Both the position numbers and the translations under genes were made by a program. DNA of 64,000 bases, taken from positions 744,001 to 808,000 of the forward strand of contig JBQQPY010000002.1 in NCBI GenBank assembly GCA_052258065.1, written 5' to 3'. Of this stretch, positions 37,134 to 47,301 are shown in pieces. Numbering within the stretch: the stretch's first letter is position 1; each line of letters opens with the position of its first letter. The notes below the pieces were generated by a model. It saw only the letters and a list, made by a program, of their open reading frames with translations. It did not search any database and was not told where the DNA came from. The stretch comes from JBQQPY01 sp052258065 (GTDB lineage Bacteria > Pseudomonadota > Gammaproteobacteria > Enterobacterales > Enterobacteriaceae).

Positions 37134-38783
37134 TTACAGCGGCCAAATATGCTGTATTAATAGCTGTAAACGGCGATTCCCGCGAAACTCGTTAACTTCG
37201 ATCTTATAGGCCAACTCGATGGTATCCATGCTATCATCCGGCCACAAGAGCGGTTCGATATTAAAAGCGATGCCATCTAGAATCAGGCCGCCAGCTAGCG
37301 GTTCCAGCAACAGTTTCAGGTGTTTCTTCCCCACGAGACGTTTATTTAACACGCGAAACCGTCCGTCAAACAGCGGCTCGGGAAATGCCTGTCCCCACGG
37401 GCCACCGGCGCGTAGCAGCTCGGCGGTAATCAGCGATAGTTCTGGACCGGCCAGCTCACCGTCCGACCAAATCACGTTTTCGAGCATTGCGGGATCGAGC
37501 CATTCATCTACCAGTTCAGCGAAACGCTGGCGGAATCTATCAAATCTTGTCTGCTTCAGTGTTAGGCCGGCTGCCATGGCATGTCCTCCGAATTTCAGCA
37601 TTAAACCCGGATATAATGTATCTAGCCGCTCAAGCAGATCGCGCATGTGCAAGCCAGCTACCGATCGCCCGGAGCCTTTCAGTATGCCATCCCCTGCAGG
37701 CGCAAAGGCGATAACCGGCCTGTGAAAACGCTCTTTAATCCGCGCAGCTAATATGCCCACAACACCCTGATGCCAGTGTGGATGGTATATAGCCAAACCA
37801 AAAGGCATCGTCTTCTCGGTATGCGCGATCGCCTGGCACAGCGCCAATGCTTCAGATTCCATACCCTTTTCGATTTCGCGCCGGGTTTGATTGAGGGCAT
37901 CCAGCTTCTCCGCCAGCATGCGCGCATCTGACAGATTATCAGTCAGCAGCAGCGCAACCCCGACTGACATGTCATCTAAACGACCGGCGGCGTTCAGCCG
38001 CGGTCCCAATGCGAAGCCGAGGTCGCTAGCGCAGAGCCGCGCGAGATCGCGGTTGGAGACCTCGGCCAACTTGCGAATTCCGGGACGGCAAAGACCGGCG
38101 CGGATACGGCTTAACCCCTGATATACCAGAATACGGTTATTAGCGTCCAGCGGAACCAGATCCGCCACCGTGCCTAGCGCCACTAAATCCAGCAGCTCGG
38201 CCAGTTTAGGAGGCGCGATTCCCTGTTGCGTAAACCAGCCACTGTTATTGAGCCGCGCACGCAGCGCTAGCATCAGATAAAACGCTACACCGACGCCTGC
38301 TAGAGATTTAGAAGCGAAGGCGCAGCTGCGTAAATTAGGATTAACGATAGCGTCGGCGTCTGGCAAAGTATCGCCAGGGAGATGATGATCGGTAATAAGC
38401 ACCGAGATGCCTTTCTCTCGCGCACGAGCGACACCAGCATGAGAAGAGATACCGTTATCTACCGTCAGGATAATCTGCGCGCCGCGCGCAGCAGCCTGCT
38501 CTACAAGTTCGGGGCTAAGGCCATAACCATCCTTAAAGCGATTCGGTACTAAAAAATCTATCGTCTGCGCGCCCAGTTTCCGCAACGCCAGCACTGTTAG
38601 CGCGGTGCTGGTCGCGCCGTCCGCATCAAAGTCTCCGATCACCATAAATCTGCGCTGATCTGCCAGGGCGCTGACTAGCAGAGCTACCCCCTGTTCGATG
38701 CCGGCTAGTAAATGGTAGGATAACAATCCGCGGGTGCCACGTTCCAGCTCACTAACCGCGCAAACGCCGCGTTGTACATACAT
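37134..38783 (-). CDS. recJ: Single-stranded DNA 5'-3' exonuclease RecJ, N-terminus frameshifted
   Basis: DHH-family nuclease for recombination and mismatch repair. The open frame gives 549 residues with GDFDADGATST (Mn site) near 50, DNGISSHAGV, DHHLPGD, NPNLR and the DHHA1 domain LKFGGHAMAAGL. Codons for DIPPLLKR directly before the first ATG extend the match, and an ATG at 38863 (MTIEIRRRPLGDIAL) fits the normal start. These two parts are separated by a one-base gap near 38815-38822; 38863-37134 is one base short of a whole frame. The lost 27 residues precede the catalytic core, so a protein started internally may function. Confidence 0.9.
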   Translation of the reverse strand: MYVQRGVCAVSELERGTRGLLSYHLLAGIEQGVALLVSALADQRRFMVIGDFDADGATSTALTVLALRKLGAQTIDFLVPNRFKDGYGLSPELVEQAAARGAQIILTVDNGISSHAGVARAREKGISVLITDHHLPGDTLPDADAIVNPNLRSCAFASKSLAGVGVAFYLMLALRARLNNSGWFTQQGIAPPKLAELLDLVALGTVADLVPLDANNRILVYQGLSRIRAGLCRPGIRKLAEVSNRDLARLCASDLGFALGPRLNAAGRLDDMSVGVALLLTDNLSDARMLAEKLDALNQTRREIEKGMESEALALCQAIAHTEKTMPFGLAIYHPHWHQGVVGILAARIKERFHRPVIAFAPAGDGILKGSGRSVAGLHMRDLLERLDTLYPGLMLKFGGHAMAAGLTLKQTRFDRFRQRFAELVDEWLDPAMLENVIWSDGELAGPELSLITAELLRAGGPWGQAFPEPLFDGRFRVLNKRLVGKKHLKLLLEPLAGGLILDGIAFNIEPLLWPDDSMDTIELAYKIEVNEFRGNRRLQLLIQHIWPL

Positions 38784-38865
38784 GCGTTTCAGCAGCGGCG
38801 GGATATCCGCCTCCGCTACAAAGCAATATCGCCTAGCGGCCGCCGCCGTATTTCTATTGTCATAA

Positions 38866-39567
38866 TTACTTCTGCATTCACCATACGTTGCCTAACCAGC
38901 TCTTTGATGCCATAATGTGGCGGCAGCTTTTTCGGACTTTCACAGCCCAGAATCAGGGTACCATGATCGAGCAACCTCTCTAGTTTGCCTTAAATACCGC
39001 ACTGGACGCCAAGCATATAATGTTTGCCAATGTCGATATTGCAGGTTGTAATCTGAGCATCACCGCCGTTCATAGCATCGCTAAAAGCGTTCTTTTAGCC
39101 TGCACGATACAACACTATATCCTCTTCAACTGAGAATTCAGGCCCTGGCGCGGAAACGCCAGCGCATTATAATCTTTGATTTGTTCTTGCGCTTTATCCA
39201 GCGTGTCGCAATAAGCAGAGCTGATTTCGGTAAAGATGCCTACAAGATGCTCTTCTTCCGGCGTTTTAAAGATGATCATCTCTTCTTTTTGAGAGGATGC
39301 AGTCGCTTCCTAAGGAGCAAATTCGTGATATTAACGTGGTAATCGCTACGGACATAATACAGCGCGTCCTGGATGACATAGCGAACGTCATCCAGGACAT
39401 GCAACACGCCGCTTTGGTCAATACGGTTTTCAGTCTGGCTACTGGCGACAGCTAAATATCCACGCTGTAAATGCCAAGGTGTGAGAGCGAATGCTTAATA
39501 GCCTTATCCTTAGCGTGGCCCATAGGCGCACAGGTCTAGACTATAAGAGTACAAGGCATTTCTTCAC
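38866..39567 (-). pseudogene. dsbC: Disulfide isomerase DsbC pseudogene
   Basis: From GTG 39567 (VKKCLVLL, signal-peptide-like) minus codons in shifting frames give AIKHSLSHLGIYSVDI, LKTVLT, EEMIIFKTPEEEHLVGIFTE, QIKDYNALAFPRQGLNSQ and LPPHYGIKELV, ending at TAA just before recJ. These align with DsbC from end to end. The CGYC redox site appears as SAYC and stops interrupt. The dsbC-recJ order is that of E. coli. Confidence 0.85.
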
Positions 39568-39644
39568 AGTTTCATCCTTATCTAAGCGCCCTGTTTGAGA
39601 CCGGTGTATTCATACTCCTGAGATTCATTTGCATTCCATTGCCC

Positions 39645-40325
39645 ATATGCGGGGATTGTCTAGCTGATGCGTAAGCGTCAGCTGCTCGGTAGCGACGTGG
39701 TTGTAAATCTGCCTCTTCGAAAGATTACTGTATCCTAGCAGCAACTGCACCACGCGAAAATCCTCCGGGTAATTCAGTAGATAGGCTGCAAAGACGTTTC
39801 GCAAAACATCGAGCAGAGAGGTGGGTCGCTGTCAATGCCTGCCAGGATGGCATAATGTTTGATGCGATACCAGAACGTCTAGCGGGTCTCCTCTTGCAGG
39901 TTCTTTTACTAAGGAACAAAATATACAGGCTTTTAGCATTGGTTAACGCCGAGCGGCTATGTTTTAAGTAATTACTACTGATTCTCCCAATGGGCACCAG
40001 CTGCTTCTTAATTTGCAAATTACCTGCACCACACCTTGACTCCGAGTCACGTTTCACAGATCCAGCCTAACCAGCTCTGATATACATAATCTGTTGGCCA
40101 CCTCCAGCCTGACCTTATGGCGAAGCTTGACGGGCTCGGTAATAGGTCGGTGCTGCTAGTAAATCGCCGCCCTACGCCGCGCTGATATCTTTAGGCAGCG
40201 ACTTTACTGCAGCAATTTTGGAGTCTTCTCTAGGCAGCTTTTCCCGGAGGCTACTGAAAAACTAAAAAACGGCGTGTACCACTCAACGGCCTAGTAAAGC
40301 TAGTATCACATCACATATTAAATCA
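39645..40325 (-). pseudogene. xerD: Site-specific recombinase XerD pseudogene
   Basis: The minus strand reads, in pieces, ITEPVKLRHKVRLEVANRLC, ISELVRLDL, SQGVVQVI, FAAYLLNYPEDFRVVQLLLG then YSNLS, and IYNHVATEQL. These match XerD (LELRDKAMLEVLYATGLRVS, FATHLLNHGADLRVVQMLLGHSDLSTTQIYTHVATERL) in order. The catalytic His in LGH is replaced (LGY), stops are many, and the N-terminal third cannot be traced. Position before dsbC fits E. coli. Confidence 0.8.
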
Positions 40326-40334
40326 TGGCTAAAG

Positions 40335-41080
40335 ATGCTTCAACTTGAGACGAGCGTTATCAGTAGTGACACAACAATTAATCTTAGCGTTTATTTAATC
40401 ACGTTATGTCTACTAAGCAGTGACTTTACTTTGCAATGTCTTAATCTAATCAACATGACAATTCAGACATTAACTGATCGGTACATGGAGTTCGATTTCC
40501 GCCATATTTAGCTAACTGCGATGTTGAGACATATGAAGGAATTCAAAAAGATTTCATAAATCTTTAGCCGGGGATGCTCCCCGCAAGACTGAGTACAACG
40601 AACTGGGCCTATAGATGTTATTATTGTACATAATAAGCATAATTAGGTATGCATAAAAATATCGTGTTGAGATATCCTTAAGAAAGTGGCCAAATTGATC
40701 CTGGTTTTATGCTCGTTCTATGCGTAGTTACTGTAAGCAGTTGAAAGATTTGTTATCGACACTTCTAGCGGCCGCCTGCAGCTTTAGCTAAATTAAATGC
40801 GCTTTGGCATTGCTATTTACGATGCAGTTCTACACGGCTAACGCCTTGACACCTTGTAACCTTACACATCTAATTGATGTATTCCAATTTAATAAAATTA
40901 ATGCATTCACAACCTTCTGTTCGGAACACTTGCCCGTACTAGTTAATGCTTCCAGTTGCATGTTTCTTCCGATATGAGGGTAATAATGTATTTTCCCATT
41001 TTTTATTTTAAATGGGGGATGACCGCATTGTGAATGACTATGCTGATCAAACAACGCTTGAATCGTCATATTGACAAGAG
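40335..41080 (-). mobile_element. IS630-family transposase relic, internally deleted
   Basis: The flank at 40340-40730 is shared with the copies at 42370, 52620, 57215 and 62600. The N-terminal transposase end (eroded SEERTQ at about 40975, followed by the CEQKVVNALILLN stretch) is at the other side. Most of the catalytic domain is missing. The minus open frame 40830-41069 is a remnant. Confidence 0.55.
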
Positions 41081-41370
41081 AGATAGATTACGCAGTGCAG
41101 TCAGCGCTTGACAGACGCAAGGCTGTCAGATAAAGGCTAAGATTCATAAAATTAAGCCTCTTTATCCGTAATTCAGTATACGATATAAAATTAGTTTATC
41201 TCATTTTATCTTATCAGATAATATAAGATAAAAAGATAGATTGCGATACGTTCTGCGCGATTCATTCCGCATCTAGCACGTTTGCGAAAACTGCAGGCAA
41301 GATCCTTCTTGCAAACCCGCGCCACTCTTTTACCATTATGCCATTGTCAGACTACTGATAGGATTATTCT
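41081..41370. other. Spacer upstream of ygfZ
   Basis: No gene relic can be assigned. The sdhE and ygfX genes, divergent from ygfZ in E. coli, are absent. The ygfZ promoter should be here, but no clear hexamers stand out. Confidence 0.3.
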
Positions 41371-42357
41371 ATGTCATCTCAAGGTCTTTTCTCTTCACGT
41401 TTACCGTCGCCCGCGAGCCATTTGCTGCTGACACTCATTTCACTAGAAGATTGGGCGTTAATCACCCTTGATGGCCCAGACAGCGTTAAGTATTTACAGT
41501 GCCAGCTGACCTGCGATGTAGCCTCGTTAGAGTCTGATCATTTCAGCTTTTCCGCTCATTGCGATGCCAAGGGCAAAATGCTCAGCTACTTGTGCGTCTT
41601 TCATCACCAAGAAGGCATGGCATTCATCGAACGGCGCAGTGTACGCGATAGCCAGCTCGCGGAATTGAAAAAATATGCCGTTTTCTCTAAAACCACTATT
41701 TCGGCCGATGACAAGCTAGTATTGCTGGGCGTGGCGGGTTTTCACGCCGAGACCGCGCTCGGCACACTCTTCGCTAGCATCCCCGATGCGGCGCATCCGG
41801 TTGTACATTACAAGAACACGACGCTGCTCTTTTTTAATTTGCCTATGCCGCGCTTTTTGCTTATCACTACACCGGCCGTACACGACGCGCTGCAAAGTAA
41901 GCTGGAAGGCCAAGCTCAGTTTAACGACAGTCGTCAATGGCTGGCGCTGGATATTGAAGCGGGGTACCCGGTTATTGACAGCGCTAACGAAGCGCAGTTT
42001 ATCCCGCAAGCGGTCAATGTCCATGCATTGGACGGTATCAGCTTTAACAAAGGCTGCTATACAGGTCAGGAAATGGTGGCGCGCGCCAAATATCGCGGCG
42101 CTAATAAACGTACTCTTTACTGGCTGTCAGGAAAATCAAGCCATCTTCCCGTCGCCGGAGACGATTTGGAACTTAGGATAGGCAGCAATTGGCGACGAAC
42201 GGGTAGGGTGCTAGCAGCTTGTCAGTTAGAAGGCGGCAGCGTCTGGATACAGGCGGTGCTAAATAACAATTTAGCGCCTGACAGCGTGTTACGAGTGCGC
42301 GGCGACGATGCCGGTGTGTTGACCCTACGGCCTCTTCCGTACGTTATCAACGAGTGA
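41371..42357 (+). CDS. ygfZ: tRNA-modifying / iron-sulfur protein YgfZ
   Basis: Folate-binding protein that supports assembly or repair of Fe-S enzymes such as MiaB. The 328 residues (E. coli 326) keep the signature KGCYTGQEMVARAKYRGANK with its essential cysteine (about residue 229) and the GcvT-like fold (AHCDAKGKM). It stands alone between two IS630 relics. No damage seen. Confidence 0.95.
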   Translation: MSSQGLFSSRLPSPASHLLLTLISLEDWALITLDGPDSVKYLQCQLTCDVASLESDHFSFSAHCDAKGKMLSYLCVFHHQEGMAFIERRSVRDSQLAELKKYAVFSKTTISADDKLVLLGVAGFHAETALGTLFASIPDAAHPVVHYKNTTLLFFNLPMPRFLLITTPAVHDALQSKLEGQAQFNDSRQWLALDIEAGYPVIDSANEAQFIPQAVNVHALDGISFNKGCYTGQEMVARAKYRGANKRTLYWLSGKSSHLPVAGDDLELRIGSNWRRTGRVLAACQLEGGSVWIQAVLNNNLAPDSVLRVRGDDAGVLTLRPLPYVINE

Positions 42358-42369
42358 CAAGTCACACCC

Positions 42370-42995
42370 CTTTGATTCGCCGACTAGTAAATTAAGTTCG
42401 ATTTCTGCCATGTTTAGCCAACTACCATATTTAAGTGTATAAGCAAATTTACAAGACTCTGATAAGATTTTGATCTTATTTGCACAGAAACCTTAGTAGA
42501 ACAAACCTGAGCTATAGATATTGAGATTTTAAATGACCCACGTAATTCGGTGTGCATAAAGATATTTTATAAGGATATGTTATTAATATATCTAATAAAT
42601 TGAGTCAAATTGATCCTGTTTCTATGCGCAGCTACTTTAATTATTCGATAACCCACCAATGCTCACCGGTGAAGATATGGGCACCCAGCTTTTTATATTC
42701 ATAGTTCTCCGGGACAGATTTTCCAGATCTCCATGGCAGCAGAGCGTTCGTGTCTTTAATCAATTAAGGAGGCATTGCATCTATGAAAACAACCGAATGC
42801 ATCAGGTCATAGAGCCTACGATACACGTTCAAAAGCATTCTTTATAGTAGCAACAAATTCGGTATTGGCTTCTGACGACATAACCGAGCCGATCTTCTTT
42901 CATGATTTCAGTTTGTTTTTTAGTGTGCGCTTTACTTTTTTTTATGTGAGATCGTTTTGACGTATGGATTAGCATTTTACTACTTACTGCTAATC
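42370..42995 (-). mobile_element. IS630-family transposase relic, C-terminal half
   Basis: Sequence from 42380 to 42990 parallels the copy at 62600-63595 (shared flank, an eroded V.CMDE.P patch near 42750, and the R.TLKN codons near 42930). Stops occur throughout. The plus open frame 42659-42847 is a shadow. Confidence 0.55.
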
Positions 42996-43062
42996 ACGAT
43001 CAGCATCACGCTTAAGCTTCTTTTGATATATGATCTGACACTAGAGGACTAATACGCGATGC

Positions 43063-43716
43063 TCATGGCGAAAAATTTAGCTCTAACGAAATCTTATCGC
43101 CTTCGAGCGCGAGGTAGCGAATTTGCTGCCAATCGCAAATGCTACCGCAAATGCGGGAAGCCGGCTGCGACACGACGCCAACTTGGATGACGCTGCAGCC
43201 TGCCGCAAGCGCACTGACAATGCCGGCGGGTGCATCCTCAAATACCAGGCAGTCGCTGGCCGCGATGCCAAGTAATTTTGCACCGAGTCGATAGGGTTCC
43301 GCATCGGGCTTTCCGCGAATTACCTCATTGGCGCTGACTATCAGTCTGGGTAACGGCAGGTGGCAGCATATCATCCTGTGCCGAGCGACCAGCTGGCTGG
43401 CGGAAGTTACTAGAGCCCAGGGGACGTCTACGAGCGAACTAAGAAAGCGACCGGCACCGGGGATTTCTTGCGCTTTTCCCGCTAATTCAATCTCCAGACC
43501 GTCAAGCACCGCAGCTTGCTCTTCCAACGGTAAATGAGGGGCAACCCGATGAATGACGTCACGCGAACGCATCCCATGACAAATACTCAGCACCTTCTGG
43601 GGCGCGATATGATTGATACTACACCAGTGACGCCAAATAAATTCAACTTGATCCGTTGAGTGTACTAATGTTCCATCCATATCAAATAGCAAAGCTTTAT
43701 ATTTAGTTAATTTCAT
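43063..43716 (-). CDS. HAD-family sugar phosphatase, HxpA/YfbT-like
   Basis: Haloacid dehalogenase-fold phosphatase of 217 residues. Motif I is FDMDGTLVHS with nucleophile Asp near residue 12, motif II is VTSAS, motif III Lys is in RGKPDAEPY, and motif IV is VFEDAPAGI. Overall it resembles E. coli YfbT (HxpA), a sugar-phosphate phosphatase (IHG.., ..LPGA.., RGKPEPDAYLLGAQLLG). The second ATG (43716) was chosen because AAGGA lies 6 bp before it; the first (43722) is too close. The paralogue and true substrate cannot be fixed from sequence. Confidence 0.75.
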   Translation of the reverse strand: MKLTKYKALLFDMDGTLVHSTDQVEFIWRHWCSINHIAPQKVLSICHGMRSRDVIHRVAPHLPLEEQAAVLDGLEIELAGKAQEIPGAGRFLSSLVDVPWALVTSASQLVARHRMICCHLPLPRLIVSANEVIRGKPDAEPYRLGAKLLGIAASDCLVFEDAPAGIVSALAAGCSVIQVGVVSQPASRICGSICDWQQIRYLALEGDKISLELNFSP

Positions 43717-43844
43717 TATCATTCCTTGAAGAAACGAGATAGAGGATTATAGCTATATTCCCCTCCCTTCAGACGAGGCTTTCTCCCTTCTCAGGAAACC
43801 GTAGACGTTTCTTTTTGAAAGACGCCTGGCTTCCTATTAAGGAT

Positions 43845-44170
43845 CTCTTGTCAATTGCACACGAATTCTTGAACCCTGCCGCATCTCAATCCGACCTGAC
43901 CTAGATCGCTGTTTGCGCAAGCATGGATTGGGGCGTTTGCTTGATAAAAATCAAAGCATAAAGCGCTTAAAACTATAAGCCTGGTTACCTGGATAATCGT
44001 AAGAAATATCTTCTATAAATATCAAACTAAACCTCATAATGTTACCTTTTCATGGGTATGGATTAAGCAACTAGATAAGTTTTTATTCGTTTCTAAAAAA
44101 CCAAGACCGTGGCTAAAACACTTTTATCTATTCCGGTTTATATCCAAATTCGACAAAAATTTTAGAAATT
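43845..44170 (+). mobile_element. IS481-family transposase relic, internal piece
   Basis: Plus-strand codons read FLNPAASQSDLT, then YKPGYLDNRKKYLL, YLFMGMD.ATR.VFIRF and KTKTVAKTLL. This follows the IS481 order (FLNP.VSRSGLDRC, YEPGYLHVDVKYLP, YLFVAIDRATRWVF). It is truncated after this point. Confidence 0.65.
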
Positions 44171-44929
44171 ATAGATAAATTATTTATTATACGAAATTCC
44201 CCATACAATTTCAGGAGCGAGTACTTGTTCTGCATAATAAAGCAGGGCATGTGCATTCATTGCTATATCGAGTAGCATAGTTGTGTTTATCTAGATAGAC
44301 GTATAGTAACAGTAAATCTCGTAATTTCCCAGTTAAGCTGTAAGGCATTAGCCCGGCAGCATTGCCCTTTCCTACCGTAGTCTTTTGAACTATTTATATT
44401 TTTTGTTATTGCCGTTTCATTAATGAAAATAAGCATCTCTGTTGAAAACAACATATTTCTTTAGACAGTAATTTGCGCGAATAAACTACATCTTCGCGCT
44501 CTTATTCAGTGGCATACAGGGTCTTCTTACCGTTATTATCTGACGGTAAAAGCACGTAGGAGCACTAATACCGCACGAGGGGTCGCGATACTAAAATAAG
44601 CCGCAATGCTATACAGCCTGCTGAGAGCATCCAAACTAAATGTGTAAATGATAATTAATAAATCAAGTAATTACTTTTAATTTTTCTTAAAACTAGAATC
44701 ATTATAATGTAACGAAAAACCTTGAAATCAAACAAAACGAACCAAAGATATAATGAAAAACATGAAATTTAAGATTTTGCGCTCTAAGATTATAAAACAG
44801 TCAAACTTTTTAAAAATACAGAATTTATTTATTATTTTCTATTTTCTTAGAAAGAAAAATCAGTTACGGAATAACAGCTAAAGTAGGACACTCTCTAGTC
44901 ACCGAATTAAAAATGCAGCTGTTCCGACC
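44171..44929. other. AT-rich non-coding region
   Basis: No gene relic recognised. A segment near 44520-44640 shares a few short stretches with 6400-6500 and 49560-49620 and may belong to an unnamed repeat. aspS, which precedes yecD in E. coli, is not visible. Confidence 0.35.
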
Positions 44930-45125
44930 TGATATTTAACTTATTGTCTTGGATGCGATTTCTTCTAATATTAACGGAAATCCACCGCCTGTAATGCATA
45001 AAGCTGGGTTTCAAGCCGATACTGCTGGAAGTGAGCCCCAGCATAACGTCAGCTTCCAACTTGCATATCTTCCCGCGCCTGAGCCACCCTAATCACAGTA
45101 AAGAAATATTTGATATACTAGTCAG
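44930..45125 (+). pseudogene. yecD: YecD (isochorismatase-like) pseudogene, C-terminal remnant
   Basis: Plus codons give EPQHNVS and, in the next frame, NLHIFPRLSHPNHSKEIFDI, which matches the E. coli YecD C-terminus ([20 protein letters not shown]). Upstream parts are unrecognisable. It lies before a yecE relic and yecN, as in E. coli. Confidence 0.5.
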
Positions 45126-45129
45126 TTCA

Positions 45130-45935
45130 CGCCAACACCAGCGGTGGAAGAGAAATCCGTCACAGGCCGGAATAGGAGTTACGCGACTGACCCGCTCACC
45201 CTGGAAGACCCTATGCTCTGCTCTATATCAGCTTATCCGAGTAAAAGCACAGCGGGTTATGTCCGCTGCAGTCTGCGCAAGCTGTCAGATTATGACTTCT
45301 AATTTCACTTCCTGGGGTTAACACGACGAAGTACGCGCTGACCGATTCCGAGCGAGTGCGCGAATAACGCGGCATGACGCCAGAGACGTTTCATTTTTTA
45401 CAAGGGCGCGCTTGCGACACTTCGGGAGGCCTCTGGCGGCCTCTTCATCACTCTTGCGCCGCTAACGAACGGTATCGAGTAATATTAGCTTTAACTGCCG
45501 ACGGCGTTTTGGCTCGGTGAACTTAGGCCAACTTTAGGCCTTTCTTGAACGCGCTGCTGGTATCTTTCCACCGCGGCATAGAAATGCGCTATCTAGAGTT
45601 TTTACAAAACAAGACTAGAAGCGTGCACTAAACCGCAGCTTGCAAAAGCGGGGATTAACCGGCTGACCATCAACAGCCGCTTGGTCTACGCGGCTTTGCC
45701 CACGTCCACAGCACGACACGCCGCCAATGTCTGCTGTGGTGAACGACGATCTAACTTACAACGTCGCCCTATTCCAGCCATAGCTGGCCCGTTTCTCCCA
45801 ATAGCAAAATTAGAAACGCCTTTTCATCCACACACCGAATATCGCTTTTCAACGCCGCTGGCCCAGCAGCAGAATAGGAAACGCTTTTTAAATCGCTATA
45901 CCGCGAGAACTACCTACTTTTTCTGCCACACTGGC
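45130..45935 (+). pseudogene. yecE: YecE (DUF72) pseudogene
   Basis: Pieces in three frames follow YecE: an eroded LSDYDF.FHF, then LERAAGIFPPRHRNALSRVF, ALNRSLQKRGL, and VNDDLTYNVALFQP.LARFSQ with LFIHTPNIA. The last align with GSDDMTQNRELFQVWLQKLAQ and LFLHTPDIA. Stops and frameshifts are frequent. The position directly upstream of yecN supports the call. Confidence 0.7.
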
Positions 45936-45993
45936 AGTGACACAAGCTATTATTTACTCGCAAAATTTAAGTGAACGAGGGAGTAACGTTCGG

Positions 45994-46389
45994 ATGGTAA
46001 GCGCGCTTTATGTCGTAGTGGGCGCATTATTGCTGATAAAGTTATCGCTTGATGTCGTCAGGCTCAGAAATCAATACCACGTGGCCATGGGTGACGGCGG
46101 TTTTTATGAATTACAAACCGCTATCCGGGCGCATGGCAACGCGGTGGAATATATCCCGATCAGCCTGATTTTAATGGTACTGCTGGAAATGAACGGGACC
46201 CCTAACTGGACCTTACACATCTGTGGATTGCTCCTGATAGCCGGGCGGTTAATGCATTATTACGGCCTGCGCACGAGGGAATACTGCTGGCGACGCGCCG
46301 GCATGAGCGCCACTTACTGTGCGGTAATGTTAATGGTGCTGCTTAATTTCTGGCTTATGCCCTGGGATGTAATACTCAGCTGGCAGTAA
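45994..46389 (+). CDS. yecN: MAPEG-family inner membrane protein YecN
   Basis: Small membrane protein of 131 residues, the E. coli YecN length. ATG 45994 (MVSALYVVVGALLLIKLSLD) follows GGGAG and matches the family start; the frame is open 19 codons further upstream, into the yecE relic. Four hydrophobic segments and the MAPEG pattern AIRAHGNAVEYIPI and GRLMHYYGL are present. MAPEG proteins include glutathione-using enzymes, but YecN function is not known. It forms a series with cmoA and cmoB. Confidence 0.88.
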   Translation: MVSALYVVVGALLLIKLSLDVVRLRNQYHVAMGDGGFYELQTAIRAHGNAVEYIPISLILMVLLEMNGTPNWTLHICGLLLIAGRLMHYYGLRTREYCWRRAGMSATYCAVMLMVLLNFWLMPWDVILSWQ

Positions 46390-46557
46390 TGGCGCCGTTT
46401 CGCGCGGAACCGATGCCTTATAGCTAGACGACATTATTTTGATAATGGTTTGCTATATTTTTTACATATAAGGAAATAGACTGTGATTATTAATCATTTT
46501 TGCTATATCGTCTCTTTCTTGATATAATAAATTATGCGCAATAGCATCTATTTTACC

Positions 46558-47301
46558 ATGACTTATAGTGATGACCTATTCTCGGTACCCATAGATAGCC
46601 TGGGAGATTGGACTTTTGACGATCGCGTCGCCGAAGTTTTTCCTGATATGATTCAGCGCTCTATTCCCGGCTATTCTAATATCATCTCGATGATCGGGAT
46701 GCTAGCTGGCCGCTTTGCACGCGCCGGAACGCAGATTTATGATCTTGGTTGCGCCCTCGGCGCTGCAACGCTCGCGATGCAACGCAATATTGACCGGGCA
46801 GACTGCCTCATTATCGCGGTAGATAACTCGCCGGCGATGATAGCGCGCTGTCGGCGTCATATCAACGCGTTTCATGCAAAGACGCCCATAGAGATTATTC
46901 AAGGCGATATACGCACCGTCCAAATTGAAAACGCCTCACTGGTAGTGCTAAATTTTACCTTGCAGTTTCTCGCAACTGAGCAACGCCAAACATTACTGAA
47001 TCGCATTTATCAGGGGCTTAATCCGGGGGGCGCCTTGGTGCTTTCGGAAAAATTCAGTTTTCAGGATCCACGCATTGGCTTGCTATTGTTTGATATGCAT
47101 CACGATTTTAAACGGGCTAACGGCTATAGCGAATTAGAAATCAGGCAGAAACGCAGTATGCTAGAAAATGTGATGCTTACCGACACATTAGAAGTGCATA
47201 AACAGCGCCTGGCCGAGGCAGGCTTTGGTCATGCCGAGATCTGGTTCCAGTGCTTCAATTTTGGCTCACTGATTGTTATCAAGCCGGAGAGCAGACAGTG
47301 A
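46558..47301 (+). CDS. cmoA: Carboxy-S-adenosyl-L-methionine synthase CmoA
   Basis: Makes carboxy-SAM from SAM and prephenate for wobble uridine modification (cmo5U34). With ATG 46558 (MTYSDDLFSVPIDSLGDWTF) it has 247 residues, equal to E. coli; the frame is open from 46534. SAM-binding YDLGCALGAAT, AVDNSPAMIARCRRH and VVLNFTLQFL are conserved. Its stop overlaps the cmoB start by 4 bp (GTGA), so the pair is coupled. Confidence 0.95.
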   Translation: MTYSDDLFSVPIDSLGDWTFDDRVAEVFPDMIQRSIPGYSNIISMIGMLAGRFARAGTQIYDLGCALGAATLAMQRNIDRADCLIIAVDNSPAMIARCRRHINAFHAKTPIEIIQGDIRTVQIENASLVVLNFTLQFLATEQRQTLLNRIYQGLNPGGALVLSEKFSFQDPRIGLLLFDMHHDFKRANGYSELEIRQKRSMLENVMLTDTLEVHKQRLAEAGFGHAEIWFQCFNFGSLIVIKPESRQ

